Assembly (NCBI RefSeq): GCF_900169075.1
Contig: NZ_LT827015.1
Location: 2,186,158 to 2,250,157 of the forward strand
Source of the DNA: Chryseobacterium phocaeense
GTDB lineage: Bacteria > Bacteroidota > Bacteroidia > Flavobacteriales > Weeksellaceae
Direction: 5' to 3'
Length of the DNA: 64,000 nucleotides
Of this stretch, positions 1-8,010 are shown piece after piece (position 1 is the stretch's first letter; each line of letters starts with the position of its first letter). A program made the translations under genes and the position numbers. The notes under the pieces are model-generated. The model made no database searches and had not been told where the DNA came from. It was given only the letters and a program-made list of their open reading frames with translations.

Positions 1-188
1 TCTTTTGCGGATTTCTGTGCATGTGCCATAAATCCCTGTTTGGTTGCTTCCTGATTCTTATTTTTCATATCATTCATATAATCCTTCACCTGCTGGCTGT
101 AGCTTTCTGCGTGGTATCCTGGATTATTATGCAGATTTTTCTGAATATTACTGAAATCGTGTGAGGATTTAAATCTATTCGTGTCCAT
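1..188 (-). CDS. Hypothetical protein, N-terminal fragment cut by window edge
   Basis: An open frame runs from an ATG at 188 leftward off the window, giving 62 codons with no stop. The peptide begins MDTNRFKSSHDFSNIQK and is rich in Asn, Gln, Lys and His. It has no signal peptide or membrane segment, so the visible part looks cytoplasmic and hydrophilic. I do not recognise a family. It is separated from pcm by about 600 bases that hold a tandem repeat. It could be a spurious frame, but the lack of stops up to the edge and the plain ATG favour a real gene. Confidence 0.5.
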   Translation of the reverse strand, partial: MDTNRFKSSHDFSNIQKNLHNNPGYHAESYSQQVKDYMNDMKNKNQEATKQGFMAHAQKSAK

Positions 189-299
189 AATAATAAAATT
201 TAAGTGATTAGGTACTTGTGTTAATCCAATTTCTGTTCCGAAGCGGTCTTAAAGTTTATTAAAATTATACGTAAGCATATGCGGAAACCTGAAAAATCT

Positions 300-766
300 A
301 ACCACAAAAGTCACAAAAGTTTTTTAACACTTAAGTCTAGTTAAGATGAAATGCATGCTGCGAAAAAGTACACCTAAGTTTCTTAAAAGAATCAAAGATT
401 TTTTAACTGGCATATAAATCTGCGGGATCTGTTCAATCTGCGGGAGATAAAAAATTAACCACAAAACTCACAAAAGCCTTCTAACACTTTAGCTTAATTA
501 AGATGAAATTGCTACTGCGAAAAGGACACTTAAGTTTCTTAAAAAAATCAGAGATTTTTTATCTGGCATATAAATCTACAGGATCTGTTCAATCTGCGGG
601 AGATAAAAAATTAACCACAAAAGTCACAAAAGCCTTCTAACACTTTAGTTTAATTAAGATGAAATTGCTGCTGCGAAAAAGGACACTTAAGTTTCTTAAA
701 AAAATCAGAGATTTTTTATCTGACATATAAATCGGCGGGATCTGTTCAATCTGCGGGAGATAAAAA
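300..766 (+). repeat. Three tandem copies of a ~155 bp intergenic repeat (family A)
   Basis: Three near-identical units lie head to tail at 300-456, 457-612 and 613-766. Each starts AACCACAAAAGTCACAAAAG, passes through an AT-rich middle with TTAATTAAGATGAAAT and CTTAAGTTTCTTAAA, and ends in paired modules ATCTGCGGGATCTGTTCAAT and ATCTGCGGGAGATAAAAA. Units 2 and 3 are more alike than either is to unit 1. No convincing open frame spans a unit. A single copy lies at 12715-12875 and an inverted copy at 51853-52006, so this is a dispersed family. No terminal inverted repeat or target duplication is evident. The rest of 189-793 shows nothing else. Confidence 0.85.
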
Positions 767-793
767 TGAGCTATGAGATTCTTTACAGATAGT

Positions 794-1447
794 CTAATGA
801 TTGGTATTCCCCAGCATCGGAACAAATTTATAAGCTCCGAATTCTTCCTTCTCAAACTGTGTAGGAGACGTTTTTGTAAATCTGTACAAAATCTGCTCAT
901 CCGTAGGTCCCATAGGGATAACAATCTTTCCTCCCACGTTTAACTGTTTTAATAATTCAGTAGGCAGTACTGAAGCGCCACAAGTTACAATGATCTTATC
1001 AAAAGGAGCAAAGGTAGGAAGTCCTGCAAAACCGTCACCAAAGCTCTGAAACCTCGGATTTAAATGCAGCTCGCGGAATTTTTTCTTGGAAAAATCAAAA
1101 AGGTCTTTCTGTCTCTCTACTGTGTACACCACAGCTTTCATGGCCAGAAGCACAGCGGTCTGATATCCGCATCCGGTTCCTATCTCTAGAACTTTCTCCC
1201 CTTGTTTCACCTGCAAAAGCTCCGACTGCTCGGCCACGGTAGAAGGATGGGAAATAGTCTGGTGAGACAAAATGGGAAATGCCCGGTCTTCGTAGGCAAA
1301 ATCTTCAAAAATACTTTCAATAAAAAGGTGTCTCGGAACTTCACTCATTGCCGAAAGTACATTCTCATCTGAGATCCCGATCTTATGTCTTAAATAATCA
1401 ACAAGGATCTTTCTTTTTCCTTTATGTACAAACGAATCATGCATCAT
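794..1447 (-). CDS. pcm: Protein-L-isoaspartate O-methyltransferase
   Basis: A 217-residue cytoplasmic SAM-dependent methyltransferase that repairs isoaspartyl residues in damaged proteins. The hallmarks are the N-terminal VPRHLFI segment, the post-helix SHPSTVAEQSELL region that matches the family's substrate-binding loop, and the SAM motif VLEIGTGCGYQTAVLL followed by the acidic residue after motif I (YTVERQ). The frame stays open to 1519, but that extension is AT-rich, non-conserved and runs through a likely promoter, so I start at the tandem ATGs at 1447/1444. It is divergent from the oxidoreductase at 1584. Its 3' end lies just beyond the family A repeat array. Confidence 0.95.
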   Translation of the reverse strand: MMHDSFVHKGKRKILVDYLRHKIGISDENVLSAMSEVPRHLFIESIFEDFAYEDRAFPILSHQTISHPSTVAEQSELLQVKQGEKVLEIGTGCGYQTAVLLAMKAVVYTVERQKDLFDFSKKKFRELHLNPRFQSFGDGFAGLPTFAPFDKIIVTCGASVLPTELLKQLNVGGKIVIPMGPTDEQILYRFTKTSPTQFEKEEFGAYKFVPMLGNTNH

Positions 1448-1488
1448 GGGTAAGATAATAGGTATTAGGTTGCTGGTAGTAGTTTGTA

Positions 1489-1519
1489 CAAAAGTAAAAA
1501 AACTCTCAATATTTATCAA
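1489..1519 (-). promoter_or_regulatory. Predicted Bacteroidota-type promoter for pcm
   Basis: On the minus strand a TTG (1519-1517) is followed after 20 bases by TACTTTTG (1496-1489). This matches the flavobacterial -33/-7 pattern TTG-N17-23-TAnnTTTG. Transcription would begin near 1482, giving a leader of about 35 bases before the ATG at 1447. Confidence 0.55.
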
Positions 1520-1583
1520 CCTAAAATCTGCGGCCTGTATTCTGATACCTAAAATTCTTATCTTTACAAAAATTAAAAAATTT

Positions 1584-2546
1584 ATGTTAAAAGCAGGTTT
1601 GGTAGGAGCCGGACATCTGGGTAAAATCCACTTACGACTTCTTAACCAGTCAGATAAGTACGAACTGGTGGGTTTCCATGATAAAGACGTTGAAAACGGA
1701 AAAAAAATAGAAGCAGAATCCGGATATAAATATTTTGAAAATTTTGATGAGTTACTTGATCAGATTGATATGCTGGATATTGTAACTCCTACTGTTTATC
1801 ATTATGATTATGCACTGAAAGCCATTGAAAAAGGACTTCACTTTTTCATTGAAAAGCCCGTTACCCAAACCCTTGAACAGGCAGAAGAAATTCTTTATAA
1901 ATGCAGAGAACACGGAATTAAAGCACAGGTAGGTCATGTGGAAAGGTATAATCCGGCTTTTATTGCCACGAAGGATTACATTAAAAATCCAATGTTTATC
2001 GAAATCCACAGACTGGCGGAATTTAATCCGAGAGGAACTGATGTTTCGGTAGTCCTTGACCTTATGATCCACGACCTGGATATTTTGCTCAGCATGGCGA
2101 AATCTAAGGTTAAGCATATTCATGCAAGCGGTGTATGTGTGGTCAGCAAGACTCCGGATATCGCGAATGCGAGGATAGAATTTGAAAATGGCTGTGTGGC
2201 CAACCTTACCACCTCCAGAATTTCCATGAAAGCCATGAGAAAAAGCCGTTTCTTCCAGAAAGACGCTTATATTTCAGTAGATTTCCTGGAAAAAAAGGCT
2301 GAAGTGATCAGAATGAAAGATGCTCCGGAAAACCCTACTCCATTTGATATGATCATTGAAAATGCAGACGGAGAAAGGAATCAGATTTTGTTTGAATACC
2401 CGGATATCCAGCCAAATAATGCGATCCTGGATGAACTGAATTCTTTTGCTGATGCTATTACTGACGGAAAAAATGTAGAGGTTTCCCTTGAAGACGGAAC
2501 AGAAGCCTTGAAGGTTGCCCTTGAAATTGTAAAACTTATTTCATAA
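1584..2546 (+). CDS. Gfo/Idh/MocA family NAD(P)-dependent oxidoreductase
   Basis: A 320-residue oxidoreductase. The Rossmann motif GLVGAGHLGKIHL is at the N-terminus, and EKPVTQTLEQA at about residue 90 is the family's conserved EKP strand. The C-terminal alpha/beta domain contains VGHVERYNPAF and DLMIHDLDILL, which carry the usual catalytic Lys/His region. The family oxidises or reduces sugars, inositols or biliverdin-like compounds; the substrate here cannot be read from sequence. An in-frame ATG exists at 1446, but the 46-residue extension overlaps the pcm promoter region and lacks family similarity, so the ATG at 1584 just before the nucleotide-binding motif is preferred. A TATCTTTA box at 1559-1566 may drive it. 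Confidence 0.87.
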   Translation: MLKAGLVGAGHLGKIHLRLLNQSDKYELVGFHDKDVENGKKIEAESGYKYFENFDELLDQIDMLDIVTPTVYHYDYALKAIEKGLHFFIEKPVTQTLEQAEEILYKCREHGIKAQVGHVERYNPAFIATKDYIKNPMFIEIHRLAEFNPRGTDVSVVLDLMIHDLDILLSMAKSKVKHIHASGVCVVSKTPDIANARIEFENGCVANLTTSRISMKAMRKSRFFQKDAYISVDFLEKKAEVIRMKDAPENPTPFDMIIENADGERNQILFEYPDIQPNNAILDELNSFADAITDGKNVEVSLEDGTEALKVALEIVKLIS

Positions 2547-2568
2547 TAAGACTGATCAAAATAAAAAT

Positions 2569-2602
2569 AACAGGCTGTCATTAGGATGACGGCCTGTTTT
2601 TA
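2569..2602 (+). terminator. Rho-independent terminator
   Basis: A 13-base-pair stem AACAGGCTGTCAT / ATGACGGCCTGTT (one G-T pair) with a TTGG-like loop is followed by TTTTAT. It sits 22 bases after the oxidoreductase stop. Confidence 0.85.
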
Positions 2603-2966
2603 TCTTATGCCTTTCATTAATTGTAAAAGTGAGGCATTGTAAAAAGTGATTTAAATCTTATTTTTTAATTGTTAAACGTTCGCTTAGTCCAATCAATGAA
2701 ATTAATTTTCTCTTTGCATTCTTAATCATATGCGGTATCAAAATCAGACTTACGTGGAAATACGCAGATTTTTCCCCAACTGTGCCATTACACCTATAAT
2801 TCTTCAATTGGAATACAAACAAAACCCAATATTTTCTAATTCTTTAGAATAATCTGTTTTCATTACAAAATTTTAATTTTTATTCTGGAATTTTTAAATA
2901 TATTTGTCTTTCTTAAAAATAATTATTCTACATCTTCTCCTAATAACTTAATTAAATAATTCAATT
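2603..2966. other. Intergenic region before the GH5 gene
   Basis: About 360 AT-rich bases with no supported gene. The only recognisable signal is the -7-like box near 2900. The segment around 2755-2775 (TACGCAGATTTTTCCCC) weakly recalls the ATCTGCGG modules of repeat family A. Confidence 0.5.
2899..2906 (+). promoter_or_regulatory. -7 box TATATTTG upstream of GH5 gene
   Basis: TATATTTG fits the Bacteroidota TAnnTTTG -7 consensus and lies 60 bases before the GH5 start. No clear TTG is found at the expected distance upstream, so this is a half-match only. Confidence 0.35.
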
Positions 2967-4697
2967 ATGAAAAGAGTCATCCTAATCTCCGCTTTATTAT
3001 TGTCTCAATTTGGGACATCACAATTATTAAAAACCGACGGTCAGAAGATCGTCAATGATAAAGGTGAAAACATTCAGCTACGGGGTCTTGGTCTCGGAGG
3101 ATGGATGCTCCAGGAAGGTTATATGCTGAAAACCGCCGACTTTGCAGGACCACAGCACAAGATTAAAGAAAAAATAGCTGAGCTTATTGGTGAAGACGGA
3201 ATGAAGAACTTCTATAAAGCGTATTTAAAGAATGGTATTACCAAGCAGGACATCGACTTTCTTGCAAAGGCCGGATTCAATTCCGTAAGACTGCCGATGC
3301 ATTATGATCTGTACACGCTTCCTATTGAAAAAGAGCCTGTGAAAGGACAGAATACCTGGCTGGAAGAAGGTTTTAAAATGACCGATGATCTCCTGAAATG
3401 GTGCGCAGCCAATAAAATATATCTCATCCTGGATCTTCATGCGGCTCCCGGAGGACAGGGAAATGACGTTAATATTTCTGATAACGACAAAACAAAACCC
3501 TCTCTTTGGGAAAGTACCGAAAACCAGAAAAAAACCATCGCTTTATGGAAAAAGCTTGCGGAACGTTACAAAGATGAGCCCTGGATCGGTGGCTACGACC
3601 TGATTAATGAACCGAATATCAATTTCACGGGAAAGAACCCGAACGGTACCGATGAAATGTCGAATGCTCCACTCTGGCAGCTGCAGAAAGATATTACTGC
3701 CGCCATCCGGGAGACGGATAAAAAACATATCATATTTCTTGAAGGTAACGGCTGGGGGAATAATTACAACGGGCTGATTCCGCTATGGGACAATAATCTG
3801 GCTTTCAGTTTCCATAAATACTGGAATTATAATAATGATGAAACTATCCAGTCTATTCTTGATCTCAGAAAAAAACATAATATTCCGATCTGGCTTGGGG
3901 AAACCGGGGAAAATTCTAATGTCTGGTTTACAGAACTGATCCAGCTTCTTGATAAACACAATATCGGATACGCGTTCTGGCCAATGAAAAAGATCGACAA
4001 TATTGCAGGCATTACCAATGTGAAAATTACCCCTGAATATGAAAAGCTCCTTCAATACTGGAAAAACGGAGGCGAGAAACCTTCTAAGGATTTTGCGACA
4101 AAAGCACTGATGCAGATTGCGGAGAATTATAAATTCAATAATGTTGAAATTAAAAATGATGTGATTGATGCCATGTTCAGGCAGGTGAATGACGGTTCGG
4201 CAAAGCCTTTCAAAAAACATCAGGCTCCGGGAAGAGTATTTGCATCTGAATATGATCTGGGGAGAATGGGTTCCGCTTATCTGGATAAAGATTTTATTAA
4301 TCTCTGGGTAAGTGATCCTCAAAAAAGATCTGAATGGAATTCCGGACAACAGATGAGAAACGACGGTGTGGACATTTACCGGTGCCATGATAAGATCACC
4401 AATCAATATTATGTAGGAAAAACGGAGGCAGGAGAATGGCTTCAGTACACCATTGATGCAAAATCCGCTAAAAATTACACATTCAGCATACGATATGCAG
4501 GCCAGAGTGATTCTTCCATCAGGCTGACGGATGCCTCAGGAAAACAGCTTTCCGTGGTTTCACTTCCTTCCACCGGAGGGGATGAAAACTGGAAAACAGC
4601 TACTGTTAAAAATATTCCGTTACAAAAAGGGACCAATGCCATCAGGCTTTACTTTGAAAATGGCAGTCCAAACCTGAATTATTTTGAAATACACTGA
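2967..4697 (+). CDS. Secreted GH5 family beta-glucanase with C-terminal carbohydrate-binding domain
   Basis: A 576-residue exported glycoside hydrolase. The signal peptide is MKRVILISALLLSQFGTSQ. The GH5 barrel spans roughly residues 30-370: LRGLGLGGWM near the start, FNSVRLPMHYD, the general acid/base in YDLINEPN (Glu215) and the nucleophile in IWLGETGEN (Glu312). Overall it recalls exo-1,3-glucanase or cellulase branches of GH5. After about residue 400 a beta-rich region ending GTNAIRLYFENGSPNLNYFEI resembles a CBM6-like module. There is no clear T9SS C-terminal sorting domain. Exact polysaccharide specificity is unknown. A terminator follows, so it appears monocistronic. Confidence 0.88.
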   Translation: MKRVILISALLLSQFGTSQLLKTDGQKIVNDKGENIQLRGLGLGGWMLQEGYMLKTADFAGPQHKIKEKIAELIGEDGMKNFYKAYLKNGITKQDIDFLAKAGFNSVRLPMHYDLYTLPIEKEPVKGQNTWLEEGFKMTDDLLKWCAANKIYLILDLHAAPGGQGNDVNISDNDKTKPSLWESTENQKKTIALWKKLAERYKDEPWIGGYDLINEPNINFTGKNPNGTDEMSNAPLWQLQKDITAAIRETDKKHIIFLEGNGWGNNYNGLIPLWDNNLAFSFHKYWNYNNDETIQSILDLRKKHNIPIWLGETGENSNVWFTELIQLLDKHNIGYAFWPMKKIDNIAGITNVKITPEYEKLLQYWKNGGEKPSKDFATKALMQIAENYKFNNVEIKNDVIDAMFRQVNDGSAKPFKKHQAPGRVFASEYDLGRMGSAYLDKDFINLWVSDPQKRSEWNSGQQMRNDGVDIYRCHDKITNQYYVGKTEAGEWLQYTIDAKSAKNYTFSIRYAGQSDSSIRLTDASGKQLSVVSLPSTGGDENWKTATVKNIPLQKGTNAIRLYFENGSPNLNYFEIH

Positions 4698-4714
4698 TAA
4701 ATATCTTAAATTGC

Positions 4715-4750
4715 AAATCCCTTTTAGTAACTGAAAGGGATTTCTTTTTA
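4715..4750 (+). terminator. Rho-independent terminator after GH5 gene
   Basis: A ten-base-pair stem AAATCCCTTT / AAAGGGATTT with a nine-base loop is followed by CTTTTT. It lies between the GH5 stop and the beta-lactamase start, 11 bases before that ATG. Confidence 0.75.
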
Positions 4751-4761
4751 AGTATCATATT

Positions 4762-5640
4762 ATGAAAAAAGCAGCACTTTTCTTTCTTCTGATCTCATCC
4801 CTGGCGGTAGCCCAGAAGTCATCGCTGGAACAGAAAATCAGTTCTATTACGTCAGGAAAAAAGGCTACGGTGGGAGTTTCTGTTCTGGGTTTTGAAAACA
4901 ATTTCAAATACAGCAAAAACGGGGATAAGGAGCTGCCAATGTTAAGCGTATTCAAGTTTCATATCGCCTGTGCGGTGCTTGATCTGGTAGATAAAGGGAA
5001 ACTGTCGCTGGATCAGAAACTCTTCTTTAAAAAGGAAGATATGCTGGAAAACACCTGGTCGCCTATCCGTGATAAATATCCTGATGCCAATGTTTCACTA
5101 TCCTTGGGAGAAGTTCTGGATTACACGGTTGCCCTGAGCGATAATAACGGCTGTGACCTTCTTTTGAAGCTGATCGGGGGAACCCAAACCGTTCAGAAAT
5201 TTATGGATTCTAAAGGCGTAAAAGGGTTTCAGATCAAACGCAATGAGGATGATATGCATAAAAATTGGAAAACACAGTATGACAACGTCAGTACTCCGAA
5301 TTCCGCAGTCCTTGTGCTTAAAAAATTCTATGACGGGAAACTGCTCTCCAAAAAGTCCACCGATTATCTGATGCAGATGATGCTGGGAACCAAAACGGGG
5401 ACTAATAAAATTGTTGAACAGCTTCCCAAAGGTACACCTACCGCCCATAAAACAGGCGCTTCCGGAAAGTACGAAAAGGGGCTTACCGTTGCTGAAAACG
5501 ATATAGGCATCATTACACTTCCCAACGGAAAACATTACGCTATTGCGGTATTTGTCAATAATTCTACGGAATCAGATGCAGTGAACTGCAGAATGGTTTC
5601 CGATATTTCCAAAGCGGTCTGGGACGATTTTAATAAGTAA
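4762..5640 (+). CDS. bla: Class A beta-lactamase, CIA/CGA-like (subclass A2)
   Basis: A 292-residue periplasmic serine beta-lactamase with signal peptide MKKAALFFLLISSLAVAQ. Catalytic elements are in order: Ser62-Val-Phe-Lys65 (SxxK), Ser126-Asp-Asn128 (SDN), Glu162 as the omega-loop base in RNEDDMH, and Lys230-Thr-Gly (KTG). At the Ambler 170 position, four after the omega Glu, the residue is His rather than Asn, as in PER-type and other Bacteroidota subclass A2 enzymes. That and the length place it near the chromosomal CIA/CGA/CME enzymes, many of which hydrolyse extended-spectrum cephalosporins; actual spectrum is inference. All active-site residues are intact, so it should be functional if expressed. 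Confidence 0.92.
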   Translation: MKKAALFFLLISSLAVAQKSSLEQKISSITSGKKATVGVSVLGFENNFKYSKNGDKELPMLSVFKFHIACAVLDLVDKGKLSLDQKLFFKKEDMLENTWSPIRDKYPDANVSLSLGEVLDYTVALSDNNGCDLLLKLIGGTQTVQKFMDSKGVKGFQIKRNEDDMHKNWKTQYDNVSTPNSAVLVLKKFYDGKLLSKKSTDYLMQMMLGTKTGTNKIVEQLPKGTPTAHKTGASGKYEKGLTVAENDIGIITLPNGKHYAIAVFVNNSTESDAVNCRMVSDISKAVWDDFNK

Positions 5641-5707
5641 AATATTAAGCTTATTTTTAGAGCTGAGAAATTACTGAGAATAAAAACGGAATTGATCAAC
5701 CATTGAT

Positions 5708-6118
5708 ATGAAAAAAATTATCTGTACAGTATTCCTGTTCTCTTCTGTGTTCTTTTTTTCGCAGAAGAACCAAAACTATATTCAGGTCAGCTACAGCAGC
5801 ATCTGCTGCGGAACACCCTCTACACAGCCGTTAACGGATTATGTAAAACAGTTTGAGAAAAAGAATAGACTTAAACCTCTTGAGATACTACGCCAGAGCG
5901 GACTGGGAAGAGAAGGTGAATTTAATTTATACATCGGAATCGACAAATTAAGCAAAAAGAAAAAAACGACATTCTTAAAAGGGCTTCAGTCTGCGCTCTC
6001 TTCACAAAACGAAAAGAGAAAAAAGGATCGTGATGGTCACGTAAATCTTGATTCCGCGGTGACTGTTCATGGCTCTGACCTTAAAGACATCAAAAATTTA
6101 ACTATCTATAAAAAATAA
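5708..6118 (+). CDS. Small secreted hypothetical protein
   Basis: A 136-residue protein with signal peptide MKKIICTVFLFSSVFFFSQ and a basic mature part (KLSKKKKTTF, NEKRKKDRDG). A CC pair sits in SSICCGTP near residue 35, with no further cysteine visible. It starts 67 bases after the beta-lactamase stop and ends 8 bases before the acyl-CoA dehydrogenase start, suggesting co-transcription with either. I do not recognise a family. Confidence 0.65.
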   Translation: MKKIICTVFLFSSVFFFSQKNQNYIQVSYSSICCGTPSTQPLTDYVKQFEKKNRLKPLEILRQSGLGREGEFNLYIGIDKLSKKKKTTFLKGLQSALSSQNEKRKKDRDGHVNLDSAVTVHGSDLKDIKNLTIYKK

Positions 6119-6126
6119 AAGAAAAA

Positions 6127-7020
6127 ATGATCAAAAACATTGTAGTTATCGGAGCTGGAACCATGGGGAATGGTATTGCGCATACTTTTGCACAAAGCGG
6201 ATTCAAAGTAAACCTGGTAGATGTATCTCAGGATGCCCTGGACAGAGGACTGAAAACAATTACAACTAACCTTGACAGAATCATTGCGAAAGGAAATCTT
6301 ACAGAAGAACAGAAAGCCGAAACATTAGGAAACATCGCTACTTTTACAGAACTTAAGGATGCTGCCGGAACTGCAGATCTTATTGTGGAAGCGGCTACTG
6401 AGAACCAGGATCTGAAACTGAAGATCTTCGGACAGATGGATGAGTTTGCGCCTGCCGGATGTATTCTTGCGACGAATACTTCTTCTATTTCCATTACAAA
6501 AATTGCGGCTGCAACGAAAAGGGCCGACAAAGTGATCGGAATGCACTTTATGAACCCGGTTCCTATCATGAAACTGGTAGAAATCATCAAAGGATATTCT
6601 ACATCCAAAGAGACGTTCGATGCTATTTATGATATGAGCAAAACCCTTGGGAAGGTTCCTGTAGAAGTGAACGACTATCCTGGTTTTGTGGCTAACAGAA
6701 TCCTTATGCCGATGATCAATGAGTCTATAGAAACCCTATATAACGGCGTGGCAGGAGTAGAAGAAATTGATACGGTAATGAAGCTTGGAATGGCACATCC
6801 AATGGGGCCACTTCAACTGGCAGATTTCATTGGTCTTGATATTTGTCTGGCTATTCTGAATGTGATGTATGACGGCTTCAAAAATCCTAAATATGCTCCG
6901 AATCCGCTTCTTGTAAACATGGTTATGGCAGGAAAACTGGGCGTAAAGTCAGGGGAAGGGTTCTATGATTATTCAGAGAGCAAAAAAGCTGAAAAAGTTT
7001 CAAAAATGTTTTTGAAATAA
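6127..7020 (+). CDS. hbd: 3-hydroxybutyryl-CoA / 3-hydroxyacyl-CoA dehydrogenase
   Basis: A 297-residue soluble NAD(P)-dependent dehydrogenase that interconverts (S)-3-hydroxyacyl-CoA and 3-ketoacyl-CoA in beta-oxidation or butanoate metabolism. The N-terminal Rossmann motif is VIGAGTMGNGIAH; the ATNTSSISIT segment and catalytic histidine in GMHFMNPVP are intact. The C-terminal dimerisation domain contains YPGFVANRILMPMINE and ends GVKSGEGFYDY, the usual family tail. Length is typical of the short monofunctional form. It could equally be named paaH or fadB-like. It probably shares a transcript with the preceding small secreted gene. Confidence 0.93.
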   Translation: MIKNIVVIGAGTMGNGIAHTFAQSGFKVNLVDVSQDALDRGLKTITTNLDRIIAKGNLTEEQKAETLGNIATFTELKDAAGTADLIVEAATENQDLKLKIFGQMDEFAPAGCILATNTSSISITKIAAATKRADKVIGMHFMNPVPIMKLVEIIKGYSTSKETFDAIYDMSKTLGKVPVEVNDYPGFVANRILMPMINESIETLYNGVAGVEEIDTVMKLGMAHPMGPLQLADFIGLDICLAILNVMYDGFKNPKYAPNPLLVNMVMAGKLGVKSGEGFYDYSESKKAEKVSKMFLK

Positions 7021-7041
7021 TATTTAATCAATAATTTTATT

Positions 7042-7049
7042 TATCTTTG
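7042..7049 (+). promoter_or_regulatory. -7 box TATCTTTG for the small acidic protein gene
   Basis: A perfect TAnnTTTG box 24 bases before the ATG at 7074, in the short gap after the dehydrogenase. The nearest upstream TTG (7012-7014) is 27 bases away, longer than usual, so only the -7 element is well supported. Confidence 0.45.
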
Positions 7050-7073
7050 ATATAAAGTTAAAATATTAAAAAA

Positions 7074-7313
7074 ATGAAATTACCAAAGTTTTTATTGGCA
7101 GACAATTCGGAATTTCCTGAAGATTTATTCGTAGTTCACACAGAATATCCAAGATTTATCCTAAATGTTGAGGAAGAAGAAGTTGAGTGGTTGGATGATC
7201 TGGAAGGTGACGATGAGGAAACTATGGCAGACGAAGCTACTAAAGTGGTAGAAGCTGCATTTAAATGGTGCGATGAAGAGTTGGCGAAATACGACGAAGA
7301 AGAGGAAGAATAA
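7074..7313 (+). CDS. Small, highly acidic conserved-looking protein
   Basis: A 79-residue cytoplasmic protein with about 29 Asp/Glu residues, clustered at NVEEEEVEW, LEGDDEE and the C-terminal KYDEEEEE. The N-terminus (KLPKFLLADNSEFPEDLFVVHTE) looks folded, with alternating hydrophobics and one Cys in KWCDEE. It has its own -7 box and a strong downstream terminator, which argues for a real, well-expressed gene. I do not recognise a named family. A role in binding a basic partner or metal is conceivable but not shown. Confidence 0.75.
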   Translation: MKLPKFLLADNSEFPEDLFVVHTEYPRFILNVEEEEVEWLDDLEGDDEETMADEATKVVEAAFKWCDEELAKYDEEEEE

Positions 7314-7330
7314 TAACTCTCTAAACATAA

Positions 7331-7357
7331 AAAAGGAACTCAGATTGAGTTCCTTTT
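7331..7357. terminator. Bidirectional terminator between convergent genes
   Basis: A 12-base-pair stem AAAAGGAACTCA / TGAGTTCCTTTT with a three-base loop. T-runs flank it on both strands, so it can end both the acidic-protein transcript and the META-domain gene. Confidence 0.85.
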
Positions 7358-7362
7358 ATTTT

Positions 7363-7773
7363 TTATTCAGCTTTGTTGAATTTCAACAGCAGCAAATTAT
7401 CTTTGTAAAGCTCCAGGGTAGTTCCGGAAATCACATATTTATTGGCTTTCCCTACCATATCCAGAAAATTCTGTTCCACGCTCATATTGTTGCACATCAT
7501 TTTGGTAGATCCCATCTGACCTGCAGAAAAATCACCTGTAGAAGGATCTATTTTAGCTGTTCCGAAATAGTTGTTGCATCCTCCGTTTCCATTGATCTTT
7601 TCACCTTCAATATTAAGGGTCGGAACCTTACCTTTCACGTTATCTGCCAATGTCCATTTGGTATTCGCCAATGCTGGTTGGGCCTTCCCTACTTTTGATG
7701 CAGAAGCACTGGACATTGAACCGCACGACGCCAGGATAGCCGCCGCACCTATACTTAAAAAAAGATTTTTCAT
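7363..7773 (-). CDS. META domain lipoprotein
   Basis: A 136-residue lipoprotein. The lipobox ILASC puts the acylated Cys at residue 17. After a short Ser/Ala linker, the META fold begins at NTKWTLADNVKGKVP and includes the family hallmark GNGGCNNYFG and the GQMGSTKMMCNN strand, then ends with LELYKDNLLLLKF. Family members (HslJ-like) are envelope proteins linked to heat or antibiotic tolerance, but the biochemical role is unclear. The domain is complete and of normal length. Confidence 0.88.
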   Translation of the reverse strand: MKNLFLSIGAAAILASCGSMSSASASKVGKAQPALANTKWTLADNVKGKVPTLNIEGEKINGNGGCNNYFGTAKIDPSTGDFSAGQMGSTKMMCNNMSVEQNFLDMVGKANKYVISGTTLELYKDNLLLLKFNKAE

Positions 7774-7920
7774 TTTTTTCTTTTAGAATTACTCAAATTT
7801 AAGGAAATTATATTATTTAAACGGGCTGGGGGAAATTTTATTATTTTTTAGGATTCTAATTCTATCATTTTATTTTTCAATTCCAATAGATTTGTGATGC
7901 AGGATTTCTATTTTTTAAAT

Positions 7921-7985
7921 TTTGGCTAAAGCCTTTGGATTGCAACTATTGAAAAGCGGGGTGAAGCCCGCTTCTATTGAATAAG
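7921..7985 (+). repeat. Dispersed two-hairpin repeat (family B)
   Basis: TTTGGCTAAAGCC is followed by a spacer and AAGCGGGGTGAAGCCCGCTT then CTATTGAATAAG. The second half can form a GCGGGC...GCCCGC stem. A very similar bipartite element is at 27671-27738 and single-hairpin relatives are at 12914-12945 and inside the barstar repeat, all in the same orientation. This resembles a REP-like intergenic family. Confidence 0.7.
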
Positions 7986-8010
7986 CTCAGTGAAAATATT
8001 TTTTGTCTCA

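Noticed and set aside
300..766. CRISPR array
   Set aside because: Units are ~155 bp and directly adjoining, with no short repeats separated by unique spacers and no cas genes.
637..924. 95-residue minus-strand frame over repeat unit 3 and the pcm 3' end
   Set aside because: Overlaps pcm out of frame and is made partly of repeat sequence; no family resemblance.
1446..1583. N-terminal extension of the Gfo/Idh/MocA gene
   Set aside because: Would overlap the pcm start and promoter; the sequence lacks similarity to the family, which begins at the Rossmann motif.
3783..4406. 207-residue minus-strand frame opposite the GH5 gene
   Set aside because: Antisense shadow of a well-supported GH5 gene; Ile/Phe-rich composition typical of antisense frames in AT-rich DNA.
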